From the NCBI GenBank assembly GCA_963678675.1, contig OY783198.1:23608684-23672683 (forward strand): DNA of 64,000 nucleotides, given 5' to 3'. Shown here piece after piece: positions 34,675 through 46,874 of the stretch. Every line of letters begins with the position of its first letter. Position 1 is the stretch's first letter. Under the pieces are notes generated by a model. It was given only the letters and a program-made list of their open reading frames with translations. It was not told where the DNA came from and ran no database searches. Source of the stretch: Xiphydria camelus. Its lineage: Eukaryota; Arthropoda; Insecta; Hymenoptera; Xiphydriidae. The position numbers and the translations under genes were made by a program.

Positions 34675-36798
34675 TCCCCGCGGAGCCCCGCTTCCTCCTT
34701 CTCGCTATTTCCCTCCGCGCCTCTCTCCTTCTCACTCCGTGGACGTCTAGACCGGAGAAAGAATAAACCGTTTCGCGAGGCGAAAGAGAAGGAAAACTAT
34801 AACTCACGGCGAATGGACCGCCGGTTCTAATGGAAGTTCAATGTTTCGAAGTGTTCTGACTACGGGTGAGAACGTGACGCCGACAATGATAACACGATCG
34901 TCGGAGATACTTCGAGGGTCAGCCGCGCGCCGATCGTATTCGTGGCTCGATCGAAGCGCGCGATTTTGACAAGTTCGAGATCTAGCGTCAATAAGAGGAG
35001 CTTTCGTAAATAAATCGTAGTGTGCAACAGGGGCGCGCGAAATTTATAACGACTATGTGGGATTTAGGGGTGTATGAGACATCGTAACGAGGGACGCAGT
35101 TTGTCGAAACATTCGCGATAAACGTGCTTGTGTAAATATAGGGGAATTAGTAGGCTACGGAGCAAATATCGCTTTCGATTATTACCGATCCAAAGCTGAC
35201 AAGGAACGGGAGGAGGGGGAAGTTGGAATACTATTTGATCCGCACAGTGAGACGCGTATACTTTTCTTTCTCCTTTTGTAAAGAAAAAAGATGCCGGCTC
35301 GGCACTTATCTGGCTTTTATCGCAATGTTACGCGGCAAAAAAGTGGTGTTAATTTTCAACACCATTTCACCGGTGCGGACTTATGTGTACCACATCTGGT
35401 GTCATTCGGTCTTATGCTACTGTTCAATATTTAACACCAAGAGCGGTCTAGACCAGGTCCACACACCGCAGAATGTTGTACTCGTACAGTGTATGTGTAT
35501 ATGTATGTACGGCCATTCGAAGCCAACGAATTGAACCTTTCGTACCGATAAGAGTTACCGTTGAACTGCAACGCGTATAATCTCTCATAAAGACGACACG
35601 ACTTCCATTCGCGCGACTACAGCGTTGGCCGTGGCCGAAGAGAGCAGCGACGCGGTGACACCGTCCCACCGGCTAGTCGACACTTTTCCTCCGGGCCGCC
35701 ATCAGATAACCCCATGCCGCGAGGTACAGCACGCAAGCCGCGTGTCACTTCCAGTCGGAGCTCAAACGTCGAATACACTCCCGGCGCGGTTAGAGTTTCG
35801 TCCGAACTCTGCGAAACTTGTTTGTTCAGCGACGTTATCTCGATCGGATGATCTTCCTCTCCGTCGCTCTCGGTCGAGCGAGGAGACACTCTTCTTCCCA
35901 CGTCTGCCGCCTTATCTCGACGCGGCTGCGCCACCCCCGCCGTTTAATGATTCGCAGGCGTTCGGCAATTGTTTTCGCTTCTTTGCGTTAACGAAGGCGA
36001 GTCGTTAACGCGACTGACGGAGAATTCTCGTTCCGCCGGGGGCGGGAGAAACGAGGCAAAATGGAAAGGAGATTCGCCGGTTCCCAATTATCGCTCCGAG
36101 CTTTTTCCCGGCGCGGGGAACGGGAGAGAAAAACCGTTGAAACGCGCGGCAAGGGGCCGAAGGGGGAGGCACGAAGGTCGTCAACGACGACGTGCCTCTT
36201 TTTTCTTCTCAACCGCCGCGTATATAAGAGTGACGCGGTACGCGACCCTTTTTGAATCGAGGTAAACGGAGGGGTGAGACCATCAGCGCGTATAATGATC
36301 GATGATGCGCGATAATAGTATATCCACCCCGCGAGACCGCCTGCTCGGGCGACGACGCGCGCGCACCGACAAAACACAACGCGGGGGTGCCTTCGAGCAG
36401 GGCATAATCAACCCTCGTCACAGTGGTATTCGCTTATGCGGGAGGATACGAGCCGAGTGTGGGGCCGCGTGTTACCGAACGAAGCGGATATCTACGTAGC
36501 GGACGACAGGACACTAGATATACGTAGAAAGTAAGGTATGGGATGCCTGCTGATTATTGGCCTGTAGCGGTCAAGACTCCGAGTTTCCCTCCGGAGTCGT
36601 TGACTGTTCCGGTTTTAGCGCGTGCTCCGGAAGCTCGACTTCCGTGCTACGAAATATTCAACCCCGACCAAAAGTCGAACCTCTGTCTGCTTTAATCAAT
36701 GGATCGTTGTGCGATACGCGTACACCGTGTATAATACATACACAGAAATCGAGCGATTCGATGTTCTCGATCAACTGAAATCATTATTACAGACTGCC
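34675..36798. other. Gene-free stretch, one doubtful open frame
   Basis: A minus-strand frame at 35617-35934 includes a coding-like stretch (SPRSTESDGEEDHPIEI, then TSLNKQ), but it has an upstream in-frame TAA, no early ATG and no convincing acceptor, so I do not call it. A small perfect hairpin TGGTGTT-AATTTTC-AACACCA lies near 35344-35364. Confidence 0.4.
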
Positions 36799-36819
36799 AA
36801 TAATAATAATAATAATAAT
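36799..36819. repeat. (AAT)n microsatellite
   Basis: Seven AAT units. Confidence 0.9.
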
Positions 36820-37259
36820 TCGCGTACATAATTATCAGCGTGACGACGTAATTATTTCGGCGGAAATGTGATATTTCGATCGAATGCTATTCAATACCAA
36901 ACTTCTACCTTTCAATTACAGCACTAATGCGGAAAGATAAAATGTGCAACTAATATCGGTTCATATTTCTCTCAGTCTTAGATACTCTCAGGATTAGATT
37001 ATTTTATCGCTGGTTACATAGTTTTATTATTGCTGTTATTACTACTTACACTCATATTTTACCGTTTTAGTGAACTTTGTTTAGGTTTACCATTATTCTA
37101 TTATTTTTACATACTTTTAGTTTACTCGTGCTTACTCAGATTATCCATCTTACTTTTTCATCAATTTATTGACTCATTCGTTACTATTAAGTCACTATGT
37201 TTTTTCTCTGTGTCTACCTTTACCATCTCATCTCATCTTATCTTATCTCATTCTCGGTT
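36820..37259. other. AT/T-rich stretch upstream of retrotransposon end
   Basis: The base composition resembles the 3' UTR of the adjacent retrotransposon rather than the CG-rich surroundings. It may be part of the same insertion or of an older one. No protein similarity is visible in any frame. Confidence 0.35.
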
Positions 37260-37364
37260 ACCGCTGCCACACTTTGGAATTCCCTCCCGGCCGAAATCAG
37301 AGAATCGACGACTGTTCCTGAGTTCAAAGGACGGCTCTTTCGTTGGCTTCTATCTGTAGACTAG
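37260..37364 (+). pseudogene. C-terminal remnant of LINE reverse-transcriptase ORF
   Basis: Thirty-four codons and a stop read TAATLWNSLPAEIRESTTVP, then EFKGRLFRWLLSVD. The LWNSLP.EIR....FK..L pattern is the standard C-terminal end of ORF2 in Jockey/CR1/L2-like non-LTR retrotransposons, after the reverse-transcriptase domain. The endonuclease and catalytic reverse-transcriptase parts are absent through 5' truncation. Confidence 0.8.
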
Positions 37365-37736
37365 TTAGTTCTTACTCTGTTTTGCTTGCGCTTTTTTCTT
37401 TTCTCCTTTGTATCTTGCTCTTGTGTTTGCGTATTTCGTTAAGCGCTTATATTGTATCATTTACTTCCACTTAGCATACTTTACTTTGTTTGTTTCATCC
37501 GTATTAGTTATATTGTAAACTTTTATTTACCTTATTTTGTTAGTCTAGGCCGTTCTATTATCTATTATTTTACTTTGTTATTTACTTTATCTCTTTCCAC
37601 TCGTTCGCTCTCTTAGTTGCTCTCTTTGTAATTTGTTGCTTTCTCTGTAATTCATTCGTCCTGACTGTTTGTGTGCTCTCAGAGGGCCTCTTCGGCCCTA
37701 GAGCAAATAAATATGCTTCTTCTTCTTCTTCTTCTC
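37260..37736 (+). mobile_element. 5'-truncated non-LTR retrotransposon 3' end (copy A)
   Basis: The segment starts with the last codons of a LINE ORF2, continues through a T-rich 3' UTR of about 310 bp, and ends in a hairpin (37674-37704, stems GCTCT/AGAGC and GGGCC/GGCCC), CAAATAAAT, and a (CTT)n tail at 37717-37735. Copy B at 27612-27904 matches this UTR in inverse orientation. The start is where protein similarity begins; the true insertion point may be further left. Confidence 0.85.
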
Positions 37737-38080
37737 TTCAGTTCGCACTACTCGCTTACACCAAAATGCCGCTATCTGCCACGGGACATGCACGAGCGGC
37801 ATGGTAATTTAACGCAATAACGGCTCCCGGCTCATTTCACGCCTAAACTCCGCGCGTCTGATACTTCATCTTTCGAGTGAATGCCGTGCTCGAGCCAGGG
37901 AGTGCGAGAGACAATTAATTTCATTCGGTTGAAGTGCGTAAGTGGGCTCAAGCGACACGTCTTACGCTACTCTCGAGACGTCTCTTCCTCACTTCCTCTT
38001 TTCTCTTCCTCGAGGAGAAAATCGGAGAGAAGAAAGGGGGAGGAAAGAGAGGAAGCGAGAGGGGGTGAGAGAGAAGGCGA

Positions 38081-38110
38081 AGGAGGAGGAGGAGGAGGAG
38101 GAGGAGGAGG
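38081..38110. repeat. (AGG)n polypurine microsatellite
   Basis: Ten AGG units within a longer purine-rich stretch (about 38005-38120). Confidence 0.95.
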
Positions 38111-38164
38111 AAAAGCGGGGATGACTCCAAATGCAACAGGTGTCGACGGCTAGCTCGCAACCTA

Positions 38165-38186
38165 CTCTCTCTCTCTCTCTCTCTCT
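38165..38186. repeat. (CT)n microsatellite
   Basis: About 11 units, 55 bp after the AGG tract. Confidence 0.95.
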
Positions 38187-40195
38187 TTCTCTCGCGCCTC
38201 TCGTCTTTCTTCCTCGCACTTCACCTCTCGTTCCCGTCGTGCCTTGCTATCCAACCTCCCCTCTCCACACCATCTCTCTCGCTTCCTCTCGACCCTCTTC
38301 GCCTACCGCTCCCCCTCACGCGCGAGCAGCGGATCCCACGTCGAGATAGCAAAAATGTTTAATGGGGTGAACTCTCCGGAAAATACCGACGGCGCGTCTG
38401 CCTTGTAACAGCTTCGTGGCGGACCGCCGAGGGAATACAGCGCTTCTCGATTAATTTCATTAATAAAGGGTTTCTCCTTAACGAGCCGCCGCGATCCGGC
38501 TGGAAAATTGGCCGACGGAATCGTTTGTCTCTCGAATTAAAACCCTTACGGCAGGGGGCTGAAAAATGTCTCGTGTTCCAAGAATATTCAATTTCGCCTT
38601 TGGCACAATCGAGAGCAAGAAGAGAAAGGGCAGGGCGTCCGCCTTCGTCGAATGAAATTCTCAAATTGAGAGAAATTATTTTCCACGATCGTTATACGAG
38701 TGCAGCAGCTTCGTCGTACATTTTTCCCGCGCCGAGCCATAACTAGTTTTCGCTGCTAGGTACACTGTGGTAAAACCGTTGACCCAATGAAAATCTCTGT
38801 CAGCTGCAGCATATCCACGGAACGCGTTTTGTCGCTCCAACGAAATGTTTCCTGGAATATAAACACGCGGACGTTTATCGTCGCGCGCGAGCTCACTTTA
38901 AGTTGGAGAATTGCCGCTTTCCCGCGCCACTAATTTCGCGAAGGTGGGAAACAACAGGACCGCTCAACGACGCGCATCTGAGCCGCCGCGCTTTCGCGCG
39001 GCGTTCGCCATCGGGGAGACGATTTAAATTCTCGAAATGGCACCGCGATACACGTCCTCGCGTCGTTGTGCCCGGTGCGCCACCGGCGTGAATATAAACA
39101 CGCGAGCGAGAAAATATCCGATACGACGTCGGCGCGCTTTTTACGGTGAACGGAGATAAAAAAAAGGGGGGTCACCCGTTAGAGGTGAGTCAACGACGGG
39201 AACGTGGTACCTATGGCTGCAGCGGAGTCGGTCATTCCGAATGGTCGATACTTCGCGTCATTCCCTCCATTCATATCGTCGCTTAATTCGATAACGGAAA
39301 CTCGAGTTCCGGTCTTTCGCGAACGCCGCGCGCTCTGAACTCGCGCGCGTACCGCGTGACAGTGATTGAAACGAACGACCGCTTCCTGGCTTTCCGTTCC
39401 ACCGCGCCGTTATTCCGTCCAACGACGGAGTGGTGGTCTGCAAATTCCCGGACACCCCTAGTCACGATAACGCATCGTCAAGTGCGAGATCGAGAATGCC
39501 CGATAACAGCTGCAGCCGCGCGACGAAATCCACGCGCCGGACATTCCGAGAAGGCTGCGCTCGATGCTCGGGTTAAATCCTCAACAGGGATTAACTCGAG
39601 GGGTCGGAGCGGGAGGGAGAATAAGAGACGGTGGAAAAGGAGGAGCAGAGGAAAGGGGGTGGCGGCGTAGAAGAGTCGGAGGTTGCACGCGAACTCGAGG
39701 CTACATCATCCGTGAGACGTTTCAAGTAGTAAAAGCGTTTCGGTGTCAGCCTGCTTGAAAAAACTGTCCAAGAGGAGGGCGGCGAGGGGAATTCGGGGAG
39801 AAGAACGCGCGCGCGGTTACTTTCGAAGGGGAGGAGGAATATTAAATAACGCTTCAAGAGGGGTAGAGATCGCGCGCGGCGTTTGTCGGGAAAGAAATGG
39901 AAGGCATTAATTAAAGCGGACCTTTTTTCCATAATCGGAGACCTAATTAAATTTGTAGGAAATTAAAAAGTAGATCACGATATGAAAAATCACCCAACGC
40001 TTGCAAACCCCGGCTCCGTCATTTTTGCCAGCTGCGTTATTATCAAACTCGGGGACGATCAAAATGTATTTGTGAGAACTTTCGATTGTCGCGTGACGCA
40101 GGCGTCAAAAATGAGGAAAAATACCGTCGATTATTCGTCTCGATATTTTAAACTTTAGAATAAACGGCAAAAATGATTTCACAGTTCGTAAATTG

Positions 40196-40211
40196 CCCCC
40201 CCCCCCCCCCC
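40196..40211. repeat. Homopolymer C16
   Basis: Sixteen C followed by ACACACA. Confidence 0.95.
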
Positions 40212-42624
40212 ACACACCTCACAAATGAACGTCAATATTTTTCGAAATTATCTAGCTTTTTTGTATGCATATACCTAGTATTCTGCTACGATCGAATGAA
40301 AAAATGAAAAGTTTCTTCGAGAATCGTAAAAGGACTGAGATCTCTTTTTTCGAAATACCAAGCACGGGTGTCGCGGCTCGATCTCGTGAAAAACATGTAT
40401 TACGGCCAGTAGTTTGCAACGAGAGACGTCTTCTTTTACGTTCCGGCTATTTGAATAGAACCGCGGGCTATTTGAACGTAACCACGTGCTCGTATAACCA
40501 GCCCCTAGGCGGTGTATAACACTCGTAGTTTTAAACTCGCGCACCGTCGAGTTAGTATCGGGGTCGTACTGCGCCGGAGGTTGGGCAGAGGAAGACTCTA
40601 TGCACGTGGCTACCATGAATTTTTATTTTAAATTCTGCCCGGGGTTTTACGATCGGTGCCACCGTTTTGTATTAATGTTATCCGCCACGCTGCGATCCCA
40701 CGACACCCCATCCGCTCCTGCCCTCCCGCCCGAGATATCCTCGCACGTGGAAGGAAGTGCCGTTTCGATCAGTTCACCGTCGGGACGGACGTTTCGCGCT
40801 TTGATGCATTTCTCTTATACGCGCGCGGAGGGAAGCGCGCGTGAAAAGTGCATCTCGCATCGTATATTCGCAGTTATCTTCTCAAATCCCTTGCCTTCGT
40901 GAGCAATGACTCCAAACGAGTGATTTACACGGTCTCGTCGATTCGTCGAAATTCGCAGACAAATCATTCTGCCGCCCAAGACACTCCTCGCAATACTCGC
41001 GGCATTATTTTCTACTCGCGATAAGCGTGCTTTCTTGGAGCCAAAGAGAATATTCCTTAACGATAATTTGAATACAGCCAAAAATACTTTTTTCATTACC
41101 CGCATCGCCCGGTACTTCCGACGAGTCGCCCCAAACGAGACGCACACCTGTACCACTCCTCGTCGATGTCGAAAAGAGCGGAATTTTAAACCAGGTCGTC
41201 TCGCATATGGTAGTGCGCGTAACTTTAACTCGAAGCTTTTTCATAAAGGCAATATTTTTCCTGCAAAATAAGCTCGCCTGTTATGCCCGTGGCATCTGCG
41301 ACCCTGGGACCCGACGCGATACTGCGAGGTTAGTTCGTTCGCCGGCGTATACAGCCATGAGTCGAAATCTGTTGTTCCGGGTTAACCGAATAAATCTGAA
41401 TAATATCTATCCTTCGATCGAATCTCCTGAACATCGAGTATATGCGAAGCAAAGGGACGGGGAATTACTCCGCTTTTCTCCCGCGTGGAGACGAAGGGAA
41501 AGCGTTTCAGTCGCCTCGATCGAAGCAAGAGAGGAAGGCGGAATCGAGTGCAAGCGTATTTTTCAACCCTTGTCGTATTTATCAACCACCCTCCCGATGC
41601 GAATGTTTTTAATAATAAATCGTTATCGCCGCCACAGCGAAGATCCAGAGCGCGAGTGCGTTTCAGGCGGGAAGGAGAAAATAACAGAACCCTTCGGAAA
41701 ATCTTGCAATCCCAGCGAATGTGAACGAAACGAAGTAAACAAAACGAAGGCCACATTTCGATTAACCGACATGTCAGATTTAGGCAAATTGCTTTTTTCG
41801 AGCTTGATAAACAATTACGCATTCCCCGCGAGTTTCGACGAACGTGCGAGGGAGAGTCCGCTCCGCGATGCCTTCTGGGCAGATTGGCGAATCTGCGTAT
41901 ACGTCTCGCAGAAGCTCTTGTCTTTGACCGAAAGAAATTTTGATTTCTCGACGATGCGACGCCGCCGGCTTTTCCCCGCGGATTCGGGAAACGAGCGAGA
42001 TCCCCGAGTCCCGCGGCACTCGGGAGTTCGCAGATGCAGCTACGATATTCCGGTGATATTCCTGACACGCACGCGGTGCGCAGTAATTCCTGACGGGATG
42101 AAGGAGATGGCGCGATCGTGCGGTGTCGTGCGTAACCGGGGTTGCAACCGGTTCTAGGCGCGGTAATCAAATCTAATCCCTCTGGAAGCTTCTGTGTGCG
42201 AACTGCGGGCCGATGCAACATCGGCTTATCCTGTAACGGCTGGCCGGCGAGTAGGATCCAACGTAGGTATATGTATGTAGATCGCCGGGATAAGAGATTT
42301 CGTATGCGAAACCCGCGTGCTCGTTGCCCCGGAGAGTCATAACCCCGATAAGATTGCAGTTTCCGATGATCGGTTCGAGGAGTAGCTCTCTCGCCGAACC
42401 GCGACGATTTCGGAACTTGGTTCCGAGTTCCATCGAAGGGTACACGTAGTACTTTCTATCTCCGTCCATTTAACCGGCGTTTCGTTTCTCGTGAGAGGAA
42501 TTCGGGGAATTCCGCGAGTTCCTCGGGTCGAGCATTTCAAAATAAGAATTCGCAGCACTGCTCACGATCGTCACGTGATTTGTCAAACGATCATCGTTTC
42601 AGGCAGAGCCACGTCAGCTGTTAA

Positions 42625-42975
42625 CCCTCCGTTAGTCGCTATGGGTCTGACAGACCCACAGCGTTTTTATTTGCTAATTGTTGGAAAACTATTAGAGCCA
42701 CACCATTGTCGCTTTGTGACATCTCAGAGGGATGTTCTAAGAATGATTTACTTGAGTATTATATCCCGGTTTTTTGTTTTTAAATTTGTTTAAATAAAGT
42801 TGTAAATTATTTACTTTAAATCACTGTGTATACCGTAGAAAGGGAAGCTATCGTTGATCATTTAATTTAATTTTAAACGCGTTACGATTATAAAAAATAA
42901 GATATTTACTGATATGAGTCTGACAGACCCATATCGACTGAGGACGTCTCATCAGCTGACGCGCCTAACGGAAGG
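42625..42975. mobile_element. PiggyBac-like MITE bounded by TTAA
   Basis: The 351-bp element lies between TTAA at 42621-42624 and TTAA at 42976-42979, the exact target of piggyBac elements. Its ends are inverted: CCCTCCGTTAG on the left and, in complement, CCTTCCGTTAG on the right. Each end carries a subterminal palindrome around GTCTGACAGACCC (42643-42657 and 42916-42930). The interior is AT-rich and has no transposase frame, so the element is non-autonomous. The family assignment comes from TTAA plus C-rich termini only. Confidence 0.82.
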
Positions 42976-42979
42976 TTAA

Positions 42980-45900
42980 CGTACACCTACCTACTCGACC
43001 GTATACCTCTTCGTTGGACGATTCACGACGTTTCGAGTCGCAAAAGAACTTGTCAAAATATCGTACTCTGCGACGGACCCACGGCGAGGGAGAAACGTCT
43101 CGCGCGAACTCGCATGCTGATCGCACGGAGACTCCGGATGCTTCGAGAAAAATTTGTTCTCTTAAGATTTCTATATGCAAATCCCACACTCGACGTTCCC
43201 GGTTGCATTCGCCGGTTAGATTTGCATTTTACATCTACATTCATACCCGCGACGGCTCCGAAGTAAACACGTACGGAGCACGGTGTCTCTCGTTTATTAA
43301 TCGTAGGAGAGGGAGCGAGAGAGGTGTCGTTCCACGGAGAGAGGAAGAGAGAAGGAAGAGGGATCTGTACGACGTTGCAGAGGAAGGGCTGGAAGTCCGC
43401 CCTGATTGGCGTAGACGAACCGATTCGGATTATGCCTTCGAACATCAACCCGCGCGCGTTTCGAAACGTGCGATCGCTCCACCGTGTGAAACGGTCTGAA
43501 TCTCTCGGTTTAACGTCAGACACCAGGACGAGCATCGGCGTTATATCGCGAGTATAACAGGTGGGACGTTATAATTACCGACCGAGCGCCGTTAATCCGT
43601 GCGAGTGGACGCGCTACGCGTCGTCGTGCTGAGTCGAGCTTTAATACAAGTTTACGAGACGGAAATTTTGCGGCGATCCATCGCGAGCTGCGAGAAACGT
43701 GGCGAAGCTGAGCTCGCCTTGAGCCGTCTCTTTCACTCTTAGGACTGTAACTCGATCCCGCGGATATTCACTGATTTTTAAAATTATTTTTATTATCTTT
43801 TTTGTTCCCCCATTCATTGCTGCGATGCATCATCGACGAGTTCGAAAGAGAAGAGAGGGAAAATCTGGGCGGCTCAGCGCGAGCAACGGAAGGAAGCCGT
43901 GGAATGGAAGCTTTTTCGGGTACAGTCTTTACAGTCGGATTCACGAAATAAGCGTCGAGAAGCAACACGGCGCGAGTGTAACGGAGCTTTTGTCGTTTCA
44001 AATTCCTCTGCTAACCAGCAGCGCTCTCGGATTATTTTCTCCTTTTCTCGAGCCGAGAACCACCACAATTGCTCTTATCTTTCAATTAACACGATAGTTC
44101 CACTTCCCCGCGCGGTCGTGTGTGGTATTGTATGAGAATTGTCTCCGATATCGGAGCGCCCCTTATCAACTCAACTTTGCGCGCACAATGCGCGCGAATA
44201 AGCGGCCGCGGTTGAAAGAAATTTTATCATCCGGCGGAATAACGAGATCGCGAGGTGCTTGTCGTAGTTATCCATCGGGTCCGCGATTTCGGTGGTGCGC
44301 GTGTACCTCGTAAAGTGGAAGAGATTTGCGTACGTATGATGGTTTCTATTATTGGCAAGGCAGAATAGATTTCTGTAAGCTCGTGTTATATTCTTTAATC
44401 GGGAATATATATTTTTGAAAACTAAAATCCACCGACATCGAACTCTTTGCCATAGAAAGCAATAAAGTTTAATCGATACACCCGTACATTTTCTCGCGTC
44501 AACGACGACGGGAATCGATTCACATTCTAAATGGGAGTTACGGCAAAAAAATACGACGGTAGCTATACCGAATCGATATTCCATTCCGCCGCACGATTTC
44601 CTCGAGGAGACTTTTATCGATGCGAGTTCAGCGCGCGAATCGTCTCGGTACTTATTGTTATTAGCAGGTACGAAGCTCCCGCGTGCAATTATTAGATTTC
44701 CCTGCAGACGTCGCCGTCGCCGTCGCCTTTCTCTTTCCCCCTAATGACAAAACAGTTCCGGACCGATTCGAGAAAGGAGAAGAGGAGGAGGAGGAGGAGG
44801 AGGGATGGAAACTATTTCTCTTCCTAGCTCGGGCTCGGTGTGATTTGAATTCATCCAGTTAGGGGCGCGTGTCTCGAATGTAAGATCGACCGGGAAACGG
44901 TTAAGCGAGACGCGGCAGTCGTTATTCCGCTTTCACAGTGTCAGGCACCATTTAGAGAGCGCCCGGACTCTTTCATGGCTTTCTCGCTCGGCGAGGCACC
45001 ACCGGCGCCGCGACGGAAAATTAATTAAATTTTAAGCTCCGTCTACGAGCGTGCAGTCCCCGCGGTGTTTGCCTACTCGCCGCGCGCCTGTATCGGCGCA
45101 ATTTATAAACGAGAGCCACTGTATGTATACGGAAATATTATATCGCGCGAGCGCGGGTTGCGTCGCCTGCGATGTTTACCGCGCGACGCAGACCGTGAGA
45201 GAGCATCGCGCGCTGCGGAAAAGCGGCGGCTTCCCGTGACGGCGACCACGACGGACAATCGGAATTCCGAACGACTTCCCGGATTTCGAAACGTCCGCTG
45301 CACACGTGTCACCTCGTTTCCGAGATAAATTGCCAGCCGATCGCCAATACCGGTCGTAGACTCCGATTCGATTAAAGCGTTATCCACGTTGTGACATGGA
45401 ACCCGAAGCCATTATCGTAGAGAGCGCGAATCCTACGAGGAACTTTCTTCGCCGTGGTTGACGAACTTTATTACAGCGCTCGTGAGCACGTAAACGTCTG
45501 CCGCGGGGAAGAGTCGCGCTGGCCGCGTGATGCGGTGTATCGGCGAAGCGGTCTGGGGCCCGTAATGGAAACAAATTTCCAACTGAACACGTCCACGCGC
45601 GGCAAGGCGTTCCGCGCGAGTTTAGAGCGGCGCGCGCGCTAGGTACAGGCGCGGTAATCCCCGCCATTCCAGTGCCAACTCTTCTCCTTACATAATTTGA
45701 TATTTAAATGAAGTTAAAATAGTTGGGAACAGCAATTTGTCTTGCAAAGTTCCCCCGAAACGGCTTCACCGAGGAGAGGAGAGCGCAGCCACCCGGACCT
45801 ATCCTCGACGCGCGGCGCTACAACCCCTTCCGCGGCCCGCCCTTCCAACCCCTCGTTCCACGTTCGTTGAACGGAGCCGTCTAGTTTGTCTAGTTGGCGC

Positions 45901-46766
45901 GCGTATACTCGCTAAGAGCGCGCAACACATAGAGAGGAGGAGGAAGAGGAGGCACCGATACAAGACCCTCGACTCTCCCTCCTTTCTCGTCTCATGGAGA
46001 GAGAGAGAGAGAGAGAGAGAACACTTCCTCCTCCTTATACTCGATATACCGACTATGTACTCTCTCTCATTCCCTCTCATCATGAAAATGCATCTGCGAA
46101 GAGCACCACGCCGCCGTGTACAAGGTGTCTCGGAAGTTTCGAGTGCGCGTGAGTCAACGCGCGAGAATATTGCCGCTCTATCTAAAGGAGGAGGGTGGCA
46201 GGGGATGGCGTTAAGATGCGGCCGAAACTTTGATATACCAGCGTCGTTCGTATACGGCACGGGCGAGCGTCGCCTGGGAAAAAAACCGGGGAGACTTTAT
46301 GAAGAAACTTGGAATAACCGAAGACGTTATTTTTATGTCTCCATCATTATGCGTCGGAATAATAACCGATTTACGGCGCCGTGTACCGCAGGGATGAAAA
46401 ATTTCGACGCGCGGCCAGAGCTGTGTTTTACGACAAGATTTCGATGTCAACTTAAACCATTAATGATGAAGGAGAGAAACGAGGTAAATATCCATTTACG
46501 ACCTGGTATAAGAAATCGTTGATTAATTGACAAATATCAAAATGAAAAATGGATTGAAAAGTCTACTCGGAAGAGGTCAAACAATGACCGAATCAATTCT
46601 AGTTATCTACCTGTAAAACAGAACGGAGTAAACGACTTTCGCGAGGATGATCGTCGCGCATACAGCGGAGGAACATCTCTCTCCACTCGACCCGACGCAT
46701 TATCTGCATCGACATCTGGAAAGTACACAATCTAATCAACCTATCTAATAAAATCCAGCACGATGT
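42980..46766. other. Gene-free stretch
   Basis: No gene recognised. It contains a (GTCGCC)n-like patch near 44710-44727, a GGA tract near 44780-44802 and (GA)n at 45997-46020. A 261-codon frame at 45737-46522 runs through the GA tract and is Arg-rich, so it is treated as chance. Confidence 0.4.
45997..46020. repeat. (GA)n microsatellite
   Basis: Twelve GA units. Confidence 0.95.
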
Positions 46767-46874
46767 AATCGAAAGTCGTGGTCACCTATCGTCATTGGTT
46801 AGTTGATAATCGATATCGATAATCGAAAGTCGTGGTCACCTATCCCCATTGGTTAGTTGATAATCGATATCGAT
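46767..46874. repeat. 54-bp tandem duplication
   Basis: Two 54-bp units beginning AATCGAAAGTCGTGG and ending AATCGATATCGAT differ at only a couple of positions (ATCGTCATT versus ATCCCCATT). Each contains the palindrome ATCGATATCGAT. Confidence 0.95.

Larger units (their letters stand above)
37737..42620. other. Gene-free stretch with large chance frames
   Basis: It contains (GGA)n at 38081-38110, (CT)n at 38165-38186 and C16 at 40196-40211. The longest frames in the window overlap here on opposite strands: 316 codons at 41207-42157 plus and 279 codons at 41382-42221 minus. Neither shows a domain, transmembrane pattern or recognisable motif. I do not call a gene. Confidence 0.4.

Noticed and set aside
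35617..35934. Minus-strand frame with SPRSTESDGEEDHPIEI as an exon
   Set aside because: The composition is coding-like, but an in-frame stop lies just upstream, there is no ATG before the interesting part, and I see no good acceptor or donor.
45737..46522. 261-codon plus-strand frame as a gene
   Set aside because: It reads through a GA microsatellite (giving RERERERE) and is Arg-rich elsewhere.
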